Position numbers and translations under genes: made by a program. A stretch of 21,856 nucleotides of DNA from Acidimicrobiia bacterium (GTDB lineage Bacteria; Actinomycetota; Acidimicrobiia; Acidimicrobiales; CATQHL01): positions 1 through 21,856 of the forward strand of contig JAGWAK010000035.1 in assembly GCA_021296435.1 (NCBI GenBank). The letters are read 5' to 3'. The notes under the pieces were generated by a model that was not told the DNA's origin, made no database searches, and saw only the letters and a list, made by a program, of their open reading frames with translations. Shown here one piece after another: positions 7,522 to 15,161 of this stretch. Position 1 is the first letter of the stretch; each line of letters begins with the position of its first letter.

Positions 7522-7767
7522 TCAGCCGTCGGTGAGGAAACCTTCGCGGTCGGTTCCCACGTTCACGTCCGTCGAGATCTTGTTCGCCGTCTCCGAGGTG
7601 AGGTTCCGCACGACGCTCACCACGACGATCGCCAACGCGGCCACACCGGCCACGAGCAGCGCCCACTCCGTCGTGGTGAGACCCCGCTCGTCGCTGCGCA
7701 GCTTCCGGCGTATGCGGGCGGCCGTCTCCGTCAACCAGATCCAGCCGCGGATCGATAGTTCCTGCAT
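7522..7767 (-). CDS. flp: Flp-type pilin
   Basis: This 81-aa protein has a long basic leader (1-34, ending RSDERG) and the Flp mature start LTTTEW followed by a hydrophobic helix ALLVAGVAALAIVVVSVV (about 40-58), then a short tail. Flp pilins keep Glu at +5, usually followed by Tyr; here Trp replaces Tyr. Cleavage after Gly34 by the TadV-type peptidase would leave about 47 residues, a normal Flp size. It has the strongest ribosome site of the operon (AAGGAG 8 nt before ATG 7767), which fits a major structural subunit needed in many copies. Confidence 0.85.
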   Translation of the reverse strand: MQELSIRGWIWLTETAARIRRKLRSDERGLTTTEWALLVAGVAALAIVVVSVVRNLTSETANKISTDVNVGTDREGFLTDG

Positions 7768-7770
7768 GGC

Positions 7771-7932
7771 TCACTCCTTGCTGTTGATCGTGGTCACTCG
7801 TTGGCCCTGCCGGTTGTCGTCGCATCGCGGCTGCCGCAGCTCCTGTGCCGGTGCCCGCAGGTCGTCGATCGCCAGCCGCGTACCGGCGCGCGGGCCCGTC
7901 CCGGGGCCGGACAGGTGGCCGGCGCCGCTCAC
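7771..7932 (-). CDS. Possible small protein between tadC and flp
   Basis: A 53-codon frame starts at GTG 7932 in a GTGA overlap with the tadC stop, with GGAG 5 nt upstream, and ends at TGA 7771, so that its last codons hold the ribosome site of the Flp pilin gene. This tight placement matches the coupling used elsewhere in the operon. The predicted peptide is polar (LAIDDLRAPAQELRQPRCDD), with no helix or signal that I recognise. It may simply be a spacer; no function is proposed. Confidence 0.35.
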   Translation of the reverse strand: MSGAGHLSGPGTGPRAGTRLAIDDLRAPAQELRQPRCDDNRQGQRVTTINSKE

Positions 7933-8819
7933 AACATCTCCAGCAGCGAGTTCAGCGCCGGGTAGCCGACGAACATGACGAATGCGATCGCCACGACGAC
8001 GGTGGGGATCGACATGCGCTCGGTCATGGAGTCGGCCTTCACGCGGGCGTTGGCCAACTCGAGCGCGCTGAGCATCTCTGCCTTGCAGGCCAGAGCCTCG
8101 GCGGGGCTGGCCCCCTGCTCGGCGGTGAGGCGGATCGTGGCGGCCAACTCCTCGATATCCGGCACGCCGATCTCGGCCGCCAGACGCTCGAAGCCCGCCG
8201 ACGGGGATTTGCCGTTCACCCGGCTCCAGGCCATGGCCGCCTTCAATTGATCGAAGGCCCAGCCGCTCCCGACGGCGGCGGCCTGGTAGAGCGCCCCGTC
8301 GCTGTGGCTCCCGCCCGCCACGAGGATCTTGACCAGATCCATGTAGGCACTGAGTGCCCGCAGGAACTGCTCCCGTCGCTCGGTCGCCTGCTTGCGGAGT
8401 GCCCCGTCGGCACCCACGTAGCCACCCAGGAAACCCAGGGAGGCCAGCACCGCGATGCTCCACGCCGGCGGCGCCAAGCCCAGCAGCCGTGCCCCGTAGC
8501 CCGCGGCGGCAAGCGCAATTGCGGCCAGCACGGCGCCCGCGAGCTTGGCGAAGGCGTGCTGGGCGGGGCTGCGACCCACGATCCGCAAGTCCGCCCCCAG
8601 GGTGCCGAGATCGAATCCGAACGACTCGACAATTTGAAGGGCGCGCCGTTCGGCCCGGTTGCGCCAGCCGGGGACATGCTCGCTGCCGGCATCGCCAGCC
8701 CGCGGCCCTCGCCGGTGATAGTCACTGAGCGCCCGCAGCAGCGGCGCCCGCCGCCGGAGCAAACCGCGGCCCACCAGCCAGACACCGGCACCCACCAGCG
8801 CCCCGACCAGCGCCGTCAT
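7929..8819 (-). CDS. tadC: TadC, type II/IV secretion F-domain membrane protein
   Basis: The 296-aa protein has an N-terminal membrane helix (about 3-22), two central helices (95-140), the cytoplasmic GspF-type helical domain (about 145-270) and a C-terminal helix (275-293, TVVVAIAFVMFVGYPALNSLL). ALSAYMDLVKILVAGG and the conserved E-Q-G-A-S-P segment are typical of the F domain. With TadB it forms the inner membrane platform on which CpaF drives pilin assembly. Start ATG 8819 overlaps the tadB stop by 4 nt. Confidence 0.85.
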   Translation of the reverse strand: MTALVGALVGAGVWLVGRGLLRRRAPLLRALSDYHRRGPRAGDAGSEHVPGWRNRAERRALQIVESFGFDLGTLGADLRIVGRSPAQHAFAKLAGAVLAAIALAAAGYGARLLGLAPPAWSIAVLASLGFLGGYVGADGALRKQATERREQFLRALSAYMDLVKILVAGGSHSDGALYQAAAVGSGWAFDQLKAAMAWSRVNGKSPSAGFERLAAEIGVPDIEELAATIRLTAEQGASPAEALACKAEMLSALELANARVKADSMTERMSIPTVVVAIAFVMFVGYPALNSLLEML

Positions 8820-9691
8820 CGCACCAGCCGCGCCATCCCGGCGGCGGTGGGGTCGAAGTAGCGCTCGGGGGGTGGCACGCGGCCGAGCCGCGCCAACAAC
8901 CAGAACCCGCCCAGGAACACGCAGCCGATGCCCGTCAGCACGACCTGGCCCCCGAAGCCGTCATAGGGCGCCAGGTAGCCGCGGTCCACCAGGTACAACC
9001 CGCCGGCCATCACCGCGGTCGTGCCCACGATGAGCCGGGCGGAGGTGCGGTAGCGCGCCCGGGCGGCGTCGGCTTCGACCACCAGGCGGCTCTCGGCACG
9101 GACGACCTGTGCCTGGGACCGGAGCAGCGAGACCAGGTCCTGCGCGCCCTGGACCGACGCCAGGATCAGCGAGGCGGCGACCTTGTCGACAGCGGGGTGG
9201 GCCACGTCGGCTGCGAACGCCAGCAGAGCCTCGGGCAGGGGACGGACCTCCAGGCGAGCGGCCAGTTCCTGCACCTCCCGGCGGATGGCGGCGGGTGCCG
9301 CCGCGGCCGAGCCGGCGATCGCCCGCTCGATGCCCCCGCCGGCAGCCAGGATGGCGTAAAGCATCTCGATCCAGCCGGCGATGGCGTCGCCCAACTCGCT
9401 GACCGACCGCAGCCCCTTGCCGGAGGAGAACCGCCCGGCGAACAGCACGATCCCGGCGGCCACGAGCACCCCGGCGCTGAGCCATCCCGTGAGGGCGAAG
9501 ATCGCAACGCCCGCCACCACGGCGATCGAGCCGCGGCGAAGCCTCGCCAGCGAGGCCGCGGCGCCCGCGGCGATGCCCCTCGCGGTGTGCCGGCCTCGCG
9601 GCACCATGACCCGCCCGCGCAGTCCGGCTGCCAGCACCCAGGTTCCCAGGCCGGCGAGTCCCCCGCAGACCACCATCCCAAGCTGGCTCAC
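8816..9691 (-). CDS. tadB: TadB, type II/IV secretion F-domain membrane protein
   Basis: The 291-aa protein shows the TadB plan: one or two N-terminal helices (about 5-25, 55-90), a GspF-type domain (about 105-215; ELGDAIAGWIEMLYAILAAGGGIERAI ... SLLRSQAQVVRAESRLVVEADAARAR), and two C-terminal helices (220-240, 248-270). TadB pairs with TadC as the platform of the Tad machine. I chose GTG 9691 because its GTGA overlaps the cpaF stop, the coupling pattern used repeatedly in this operon; upstream TTG 9703 and GTG 9700 are in frame. Confidence 0.85.
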   Translation of the reverse strand: MSQLGMVVCGGLAGLGTWVLAAGLRGRVMVPRGRHTARGIAAGAAASLARLRRGSIAVVAGVAIFALTGWLSAGVLVAAGIVLFAGRFSSGKGLRSVSELGDAIAGWIEMLYAILAAGGGIERAIAGSAAAAPAAIRREVQELAARLEVRPLPEALLAFAADVAHPAVDKVAASLILASVQGAQDLVSLLRSQAQVVRAESRLVVEADAARARYRTSARLIVGTTAVMAGGLYLVDRGYLAPYDGFGGQVVLTGIGCVFLGGFWLLARLGRVPPPERYFDPTAAGMARLVR

Positions 9692-11136
9692 CGGTCCCAC
9701 CAACCCTCGGGTCGGCTCATGAGAGCGGGTTCGAAACCCGCCTCGGTGAGCCTGCGGAGCGTCGGCTCAGCTCGCAAGGGCTCCCCCGACGGCACCGCCC
9801 AGCCCCCCGGAGACGGACACCAGACCTCATTGGAGACCACGTGGGTGTCCGTCGAGCCGACCACCTCGCGGATGCTGGTGATCCGCCTCGTCCCGCCGAT
9901 CACCTCGACATGAACGACGAAGTCCACCGCCGAACCCACGAGCCGGTAGGTGAAGGCCCGAGAGAACTGCTGAGGCGTGAGCGAGGCGTACATGGTGAGC
10001 CGCTCGAATGCCTCGGCGGTGCTGTTGGCGTGGATGGTGCACAGCGAGCCGTCCTGGCCCGAGGTCATGGCCAGCAACATCCCCAGCACCTCCGGGCCGC
10101 GAACCTCGCCCACGACGATGCGGTCGGCGTGCATGCGCAGGCACTCGCGCAGCAATGCCTCCAGCGGGAACGCCCCGGCGCCCTCCACGTTGGGGGCGCG
10201 GGCCTCGAGGACTCCGATGTCCGGATGCAGGTCGGCGTAGTGGTGCACGCCCAGTTCCAGTTCGTCCTCGACGGTGATGATCCGCTCCTGCGGCGGCACC
10301 TCGTTCAGCAGGCTCCGCACGAGGGTGGTCTTGCCGGCTCCCATGCCCCCGCACACCACGATGTTGAACCCGGCGCGCACCGCGGCACCGAAGAACGACT
10401 CGATGGCACGGTCGAACATGCCCGACGCCCGCAACTCCGACAGCCGCGCCAGGTCGGGGTCGTGCAGGCGGATGGTCACCATCGGCACCAGCGACACCGC
10501 CATGACCGCGTGCAGCCGTCCGCCGTTGGGCAGGCGCATGTTCAGCACCGGTGAGGACACGTCGAAGCGGCGGCCGCTGCGGTCCAGAGTGGCGCCGACC
10601 CAGCGGATCTGCTCGATGAGTTCGTCGTTGCTGGTGGCGACCGGCTCGCCCCGGCGCTTGTTGCCGCGGCGGTCGACCAGCCAGACGTCGTTGCAGCCGT
10701 TGATGTGAATGTCGGTGAGGTCGGGATCGTTCAGGAATCTCTCCCATGGCCCTGTGCCGAAGGCGTAGGCCAGAGCTGCACGCGCCAGGCGCTCCTCGGC
10801 CACGGCGTCGAGCATGGGCGCCCCGATCACCAGGCGGTGCTGGGCCAGGCTCAACATCCACTCGGCGATGACCGCCCGGGCCCGCTCTCGGCGCTCGCCC
10901 TCGCCCGGACGCCGCCCGGCTCGGTTCTCCTGCTCGATCCAGACCGCCAGCTCGCCACGCAGGTGCTCGAGGAGCCCCTCGAGCAGTTCCTCCGGGGGAT
11001 GGTCGTCTGGGGGATGGCCGTCGCCGCCCTCCCGGCTCTCGGGAAGTGCTGCGGGAGCCGCCTCGGGCGCGGGGCTCGCCGGGTCCGTCGTGGGTGGCCC
11101 GGGATGCTCGCCGGGCGGTCGTCGGGGAGCGCTCAC
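9688..11136 (-). CDS. cpaF: CpaF/TadA pilus assembly ATPase
   Basis: The 482-aa protein is a GspE-superfamily hexameric motor. After a Pro-rich start, the N-terminal domain spans about 85-240 (FLNDPDLTDIHINGCNDVWL). The ATPase core has Walker A GGMGAGKTT (263-271), the Asp box ITVEDELEL (287-295), Walker B RIVVGEVRG (339-347) and the His box GSLCTIHANS (363-372), all intact. It hydrolyses ATP to assemble Flp pilin through TadB/TadC. The start GTG 11136 forms a GTGA overlap with the previous gene. The same frame runs open without a stop to 12045, so automatic callers may fuse it to the upstream P-loop gene; the in-between stretch reads as Arg/Gly-rich noise, so I reject that fusion. Confidence 0.9.
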   Translation of the reverse strand: MSAPRRPPGEHPGPPTTDPASPAPEAAPAALPESREGGDGHPPDDHPPEELLEGLLEHLRGELAVWIEQENRAGRRPGEGERRERARAVIAEWMLSLAQHRLVIGAPMLDAVAEERLARAALAYAFGTGPWERFLNDPDLTDIHINGCNDVWLVDRRGNKRRGEPVATSNDELIEQIRWVGATLDRSGRRFDVSSPVLNMRLPNGGRLHAVMAVSLVPMVTIRLHDPDLARLSELRASGMFDRAIESFFGAAVRAGFNIVVCGGMGAGKTTLVRSLLNEVPPQERIITVEDELELGVHHYADLHPDIGVLEARAPNVEGAGAFPLEALLRECLRMHADRIVVGEVRGPEVLGMLLAMTSGQDGSLCTIHANSTAEAFERLTMYASLTPQQFSRAFTYRLVGSAVDFVVHVEVIGGTRRITSIREVVGSTDTHVVSNEVWCPSPGGWAVPSGEPLRAEPTLRRLTEAGFEPALMSRPEGWWDR

Positions 11137-11880
11137 GTGCCTGCGGGGCGGGACGGCACCGGCGTGCCCGCCGAGCAGAAATGGACCAGCAGATCGGTGA
11201 CCGGTCGGACCGTGCGCGCCAGCAGTGACCGCCGTAGCGCCCGCTCGCGCCCCCCGTCGGTGGCCAGCGCTGCGGCGCCACGGGAATCGCCGGCCACCGA
11301 GGCCAGAACCCAGGCGCGGTCGCCGGTGGTCTGGCGCAAGGCGGCATCGATCTCGCCGACCGGATAGGAGCCGCCCCCAACGACCACCGCCAGCAGCGGC
11401 CGCTCGGCCGAGAGACTCTCGGCCCTGTCGAGCAGCACGGCGACGCTCTCGCACCGCGGCCGCACCACCACGACGACGAAATCCGCCGGCTCGTACAGCC
11501 GCGACGGCGTCTCGGAGTCCCGCAGGCGTCCGGCGTCGACCAGGAGGTCGGTGTCGCGCAGGCTTCGATCCAACTCCCCGAAGTCGACCTGTTCCAGAGC
11601 CGCCCGGGTGGCGGCGCCGCCGCGAGCCACCAGCACGGGCCGGCCACCCGGCACGCGCAGGCAACCCGACCAGAAATCCACCGTGACGCGACACCGCGGC
11701 GAAGCTCACCAGGCTGGGGCGCTCCGGGTGCAGCCCGAAGCGGGCGGCCACGGTGCCGCCGTCGGTATCGGCCTCGACGAGGGCGACCCGGCGGTGACGC
11801 GGCCACTGGTAGGCGACGCAACTGGCCAGTGTCGTCACCCCTGGCGCGTCTTTGAGGGAGCCGAACAGCACGAGGCTCAC
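11133..11880 (-). pseudogene. CpaE-like deviant P-loop protein, interrupted by a 1-nt frameshift
   Basis: Two frames together give one protein of about 248 aa. GTG 11880 (GTGA overlap with the CpaB-like stop) encodes VSLVLFGSLKDAPGVTTLAS, then VALVEADTDGGTVAARFGL and SLVSFAAVSRHG to about 11690. The next frame takes over from about 11681: DFWSGCLRVPGGRPVLVARGG, DTDLLVDAGRL (deviant Walker B), then alternating hydrophobic strands and helices to the TGA at 11133. The 748-nt span is 3n+1; dropping one G in the GGTGG near 11681-11688 restores one frame. The P-loop is PGVTT without the usual GK lysine, as in other actinobacterial Tad-locus MinD/ParA-like proteins. It may be a real lesion, a sequencing error or, less likely, programmed frameshifting. 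A remnant start, GTG 11681, could make the C-terminal half alone. Confidence 0.7.
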
Positions 11881-12671
11881 GAGTCCACCTCGGCGAGGCG
11901 AGGGCCGGCCGCCGCGGCCGCAACCACCCGCGGCGCCGCAGCTCTGGGCACCAACAGGGACACGAGCGCATCGCTGCCTTCCCCGCTGCCGAGCCACAGC
12001 AGGTCGAACACCTCCACACCGGACACTACGACCGGGTCGTCCCAACCGACCAGTGGCTCGCTGGTGAGCAGGTCCACCACGTCGCCGACCGAGAGCGTGC
12101 TCACCGGGTACCGCCCGGCTCCGAGTCGCAGACCCACCACCGCGAAGTCCGGAGGGATGGTCGATCCGGCGTCAAGCAGGGAGCCGCTCACGAACCCGCC
12201 TGCGTTGGTGGCGAATGCCACCGTCCGTCCCACGACGTCGGCAGCGGCCGCCACGTCCACGACGTCGACGGGAGTGTCGCTCTCGATGCTCGCCACCGTG
12301 AGGTCCTCCGGCGCCACCACCTGCCCCCTGCTCATGTCGTTCGCCCACACCAGCACCGGGGCGCGGGGTGGCTGCCGGCCGGCCAGCATCAGCGCGCCGA
12401 TCGCCCCGAGCCCGATGAGAACCACCCCGACCGCCAACTCGGGTACCCGCCGCCCCATGGCGCGCCTCGGCGCGCCCGGAGACCCCTCCGCCGGGCTCCG
12501 CAGAGGGTCGCCAGGCCCGGCGATCCGCCCGTCGCCCGGCGTCCCGGCGGTACGCGGTGTCCCCGGCGCTGCCGGCGCGTCCGGAGTCGCTGGGCCAACC
12601 GGGCGCCCCGAGGCCGGGAGTGTGGGGCCGGTGGGTGAGGAGCTTGCTCGTGGCGGGTTGTTGAACGACAC
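11877..12671 (-). CDS. SAF-domain CpaB/RcpC-like pilus assembly protein
   Basis: The 264-aa protein has a cytoplasmic Pro/Gly/Ala-rich tail (1-75), one membrane helix (78-98, ELAVGVVLIGLGAIGALMLAG) and a SAF domain (about 104-168; ND MSRGQVVAPEDLTVASIESD ... VVGRTVAFATNAGGFVSGSLL), then a C-terminal extracytoplasmic part. CpaB/RcpC proteins are periplasmic or wall-side accessory parts of Flp pili, in diderms linked to the secretin, which is absent here. GTG 12671 has AGGAGG 8 nt upstream, the best ribosome site at an operon head, so this is taken as the first gene of the Tad operon. Confidence 0.75.
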   Translation of the reverse strand: MSFNNPPRASSSPTGPTLPASGRPVGPATPDAPAAPGTPRTAGTPGDGRIAGPGDPLRSPAEGSPGAPRRAMGRRVPELAVGVVLIGLGAIGALMLAGRQPPRAPVLVWANDMSRGQVVAPEDLTVASIESDTPVDVVDVAAAADVVGRTVAFATNAGGFVSGSLLDAGSTIPPDFAVVGLRLGAGRYPVSTLSVGDVVDLLTSEPLVGWDDPVVVSGVEVFDLLWLGSGEGSDALVSLLVPRAAAPRVVAAAAAGPRLAEVDS

Positions 12672-12943
12672 CGTCGGGACCTCCTCTGCGCACGACCGTT
12701 CGGGCTGCCCTTAGGGCTGCAAGGGGTCCGCACGGCACTGCAGTGAGCTGTGCCGCCGGCGAGGTCGGCTCGACCGCCGCCAGGAGCAAACGGGGAGGCG
12801 AGGCCTCCGATTGCCCGCTCCGTCAGCCGCCTCTCCGGATCCGCCGCGGTTCGAGCCGATTTCAGAGTAACCGGAGAAGCTCATAATTACAAGAAATTAT
12901 TTCACTATGTTGGAATCAAATCTCGTCGGGCCTATACCGAGGC
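12672..12943. promoter_or_regulatory. Divergent control region between the Tad operon and the prepilin peptidase gene
   Basis: No gene is visible in this 272-nt gap. It holds the AGGAGG ribosome site of the CpaB-like gene, the 10-bp palindrome CACTGCAGTG (12736-12745), GCCCT-T-AGGGC (12708-12718) and an AT-rich island (about 12866-12925) that stands out in this GC-rich DNA. In that island CATAAT (12882-12887) is a possible plus-strand -10, but no good -35 is seen for either strand. Confidence 0.45.
12883..12900. repeat. AT-only dyad ATAATT-N6-AATTAT
   Basis: This is a perfect 6-bp inverted repeat with a 6-nt spacer, in the AT-rich island upstream of the prepilin peptidase gene and overlapping its only -10 candidate. 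It is a plausible operator for joint control of both divergent units. Confidence 0.4.
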
Positions 12944-13486
12944 ATGTCCAGGCATCGGTTCGCCGCCGCGGCGGTCGCGCTCGCCGGCGGCGGCGCTGCC
13001 CGGTTCGCCGACATCGAGCGGCTGCTCTTCATCGCCTGGCTGGCGGCACTGGCGGCCCTGTCGTGGCACGACTTGCGCACCCGGCGCATCCCCACCGCCA
13101 TCGTCAACCCCGCCACCGCCGTGGGCGCCGCCGCCCTGGCCGGGTTGGCCTGGCGCAACGGCACGCCCCTGCGGCTCGGAACCGCGGCGGCGACGGCCGC
13201 CGGCGCCTACGCGGCGTTCGCGATTTTTCACGCCCTCAACCCCGACGGGCTGGGCTACGGCGACGTACGGCTCAGCGGCCTGCTGGGACTGTTCCTGGGG
13301 TGGCTCGGCCCCAGCGCCCTGGCGACGGCCGCGCTGGTAGGCGCCCTCGGGGCCGCCGCCGTGGCGCTGGTCTTGCTGGCGCGGCGACGGGGCCTCGAGG
13401 CGACTCTTCCCTTTGGTCCGTTTCTCGCCGGCGGGGCCGCCGCCGTGGCGCTGCTGCACGCCGAGTCCCCGCTGGGCTTCGGCTGA
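12944..13486 (+). CDS. Prepilin peptidase (A24 family, TadV/CpaA-like)
   Basis: The 180-aa membrane protein has about five or six hydrophobic helices and both catalytic aspartates of A24 aspartic peptidases: Asp43 in HDLRTRRIP and Asp107 in GLGYGDVRL. It lacks the N-terminal methylation domain of PilD, like TadV/CpaA. It would cut Flp and TadE leaders after glycine at the inner face of the membrane. The start ATG 12944 has GAGG only 2 nt before it, so initiation may be weak or the message leaderless. It is divergent from the Tad operon, which supplies its substrates. The 102 nt after its stop hold no gene and no convincing terminator. Confidence 0.88.
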   Translation: MSRHRFAAAAVALAGGGAARFADIERLLFIAWLAALAALSWHDLRTRRIPTAIVNPATAVGAAALAGLAWRNGTPLRLGTAAATAAGAYAAFAIFHALNPDGLGYGDVRLSGLLGLFLGWLGPSALATAALVGALGAAAVALVLLARRRGLEATLPFGPFLAGGAAAVALLHAESPLGFG

Positions 13487-13588
13487 GGAACCGGCACCGT
13501 GTGCTGTGCGGCAACCCGTGGTTTGGCCCGTGGCCGGCCGGTGCCTCCGCGGGCCCGGAGCGGCGCGGTGCCTATCGGGGGCGGCGGC

Positions 13589-14986
13589 TCACTCGCCGCG
13601 GCGCCAGATCTCCAGGGCGGCCCGCATGGAGGGCTCCAGCCAGGCGTCGAAGCGGCGGCGCGCCACCGCCACGCTGTCGCGGAAGTTCACCTGGAACGGC
13701 TCCCGGGACACCACCTGGTGGTCGTAGATCTCGCCGCCCCGCTTACGGTAGAAGATCAACACCCCCGCCACCACGCCCCGGAACGACTGCCCCACCGCGT
13801 GGAACGACATCAGAATCTCCGAGCGCCCATTGGGGGTGTCCAGCCCGATGCGGTTCCAGGCGCTGAAGTTGCGCAGGTTGGCGAAGTAGCCCTGACGGCG
13901 CACGCCGTCAATGACCTGCTTGCGGTGCCAGTTGCGGCGCTCGGGATGGTCGGGGGGCGAGTAGTCGGCGAAGGCCCGGCGCTCGCCGCTGCCGTCGTCG
14001 ATGGCCGCGATGAGGTCGGCCTCGATGCCCGCGATCCGCCCCTTGGCGTGCCAGAAGACCTCGGTGGCGACGTTCATGGCGTCGGAGAAGTTGCGCCGCA
14101 CCCGCGACCCACCCGCCCGGAACTGATCGGAGATGACCGAGATCACGCCCGTGAGGTCGTCGGGCTCGCTGGGCACCCGGCCGAGCGTGCTGACCCCCTG
14201 CAGGAAGCTGCGGCGCTGGGAGGTGGCCACGATCTGGCGCAGCGCCGCCAGCCCATCGGAGTGGGCCGCCGCGCAGGCGTCGGAGTAGGCGATGCGATCC
14301 TCCCGCCGGACCGTGAGCGGGAACAGATCCGCCGCCATGAGGCTGTAGGAGGCGGCCGCCCGCGCCACCCGGTCGCTCATACTGCCGAACGGCCGCAGGC
14401 GCCCCAAGGCGTGCAGCAACCAGGCCGCCACGAGTTCCGGCGCCGGCTCGTGGCCGGGCGGCGGGATGACGTCGATGATCTGCTGCAGGTTCTCGGCGGA
14501 GACGTCGCCGTCGTCAGCGGCGGCGGGCCGCTCGTCGCCGGCACGGAACTGCTCCAACTCGCGCAGGCGCCGGTGCAGCTCGACGAGCAGCTCCGGATCC
14601 AGCGGCGGGCGAGCGTCCTCCTCGTCATCCAGCCGATCCAGCAGCCACAGCACCACGTCCCGCAGCAGCGACAGGATCTCCACCTCCCACTGCTCCATGT
14701 CGGCGCCCGCCGCGTCCCGCCCGGCGGCGTCGAAGCCGTTGGTCGCCAGGCGGAAGGCCATGCTCCGATCCACGTCCACGAGCCGCTCGGCGAGGGCTAC
14801 GTCCAGCGCCCACTCGCGGGCCAGCCTGGCCTCCACCGCTGTCAGCCCGTCGGGGTTCTCGTCCAGGCACAGGTCGCGAACGTCCGCCCACGCCTCCGCT
14901 ATCGCGGTGCATTCGCCGCTCGGAGCATCCCACTCGATCGCCGCCGGATCCCCCAGGAGACCGTTGACCGCTTCGCCATTGTTCAT
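13589..14986 (-). CDS. Degenerate (pseudo-enzyme) Fic-domain protein of unknown function
   Basis: The 465-aa protein is mostly helical. Residues about 165-262 follow the Fic fold: PPPGHEPAPELVAAWLLHAL, then the Fic motif region, then LMAADLFPLTVRREDRIAYSDAC and ALRQIVA. The Fic motif HPFxxGNGRxxR reads RPFGSMSDRVAR (198-209): the catalytic His is Arg198 and the GNG anion-hole/metal residues are MSD, while P, F and both Arg remain. AMP transfer by the usual mechanism should be impossible. Residues 1-160 are acidic and Leu-rich; 280-465 (FWHAKGRIAGIEADLIAAID, ILMSFHAVGQSFRGVVAGVLIFY) match nothing I know. ATG 14986 has GAAGAGA about 8 nt upstream and a TATAAT about 52 nt upstream. It is divergent from a topoisomerase operon. 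The Fic assignment rests on motif reading alone. Confidence 0.6.
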   Translation of the reverse strand: MNNGEAVNGLLGDPAAIEWDAPSGECTAIAEAWADVRDLCLDENPDGLTAVEARLAREWALDVALAERLVDVDRSMAFRLATNGFDAAGRDAAGADMEQWEVEILSLLRDVVLWLLDRLDDEEDARPPLDPELLVELHRRLRELEQFRAGDERPAAADDGDVSAENLQQIIDVIPPPGHEPAPELVAAWLLHALGRLRPFGSMSDRVARAAASYSLMAADLFPLTVRREDRIAYSDACAAAHSDGLAALRQIVATSQRRSFLQGVSTLGRVPSEPDDLTGVISVISDQFRAGGSRVRRNFSDAMNVATEVFWHAKGRIAGIEADLIAAIDDGSGERRAFADYSPPDHPERRNWHRKQVIDGVRRQGYFANLRNFSAWNRIGLDTPNGRSEILMSFHAVGQSFRGVVAGVLIFYRKRGGEIYDHQVVSREPFQVNFRDSVAVARRRFDAWLEPSMRAALEIWRRGE

Positions 14987-15037
14987 CGAAACGTCTCTTC
15001 AGCTACAGCACATGACAGAACTGTTCGTATACTGCGT

Positions 15038-15043
15038 ATTATA
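15038..15043 (-). promoter_or_regulatory. -10 element of the Fic-like gene
   Basis: Perfect TATAAT on the minus strand, 51 nt before ATG 14986. At normal spacing the -35 is poor; TTGTCG (15067-15072) resembles a -35 but is 23 nt away. Activator dependence is possible. Confidence 0.4.
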
Positions 15044-15114
15044 TTCTTGTACTTCCTTTGGGCGAGCGACAATGTACCAGATCCTGCGGAGCCAATTGAA
15101 TCGACACTTAAGGT

Positions 15115-15161
15115 AGAGCGACTCCGAGCATCACTTACCGGAGAGCGACTCCGAGCATCAC
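15115..15161. repeat. 20-bp direct repeat upstream of the topoisomerase operon
   Basis: agagcgactccgagcatcac occurs at 15115-15134 and again at 15142-15161, with 7 nt between (27-bp period, 20 of 20 identical). Two sites on the same helix side region could bind a regulator cooperatively. A third partial copy, gagcgac, is at 15064-15070. Confidence 0.85.

Noticed and set aside
9688..12045. One open minus-strand frame of 785 codons that looks like a P-loop/CpaF fusion
   Set aside because: Its middle (about 11133-11690) is Arg/Gly-rich noise, whereas an overlapping frame there gives a well-formed protein; CpaF has its own GTGA-coupled start at 11136.
13487..13588. Terminator or small gene between the convergent peptidase and Fic-like genes
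   Set aside because: Only short GC palindromes such as CTCCG-N6-CGGAG (13545-13560), no T-run and no frame with a ribosome site.
15018..15032. LexA/SOS box upstream of the topoisomerase operon
   Set aside because: GAAC and GTTC are one base apart; the actinobacterial box needs four.
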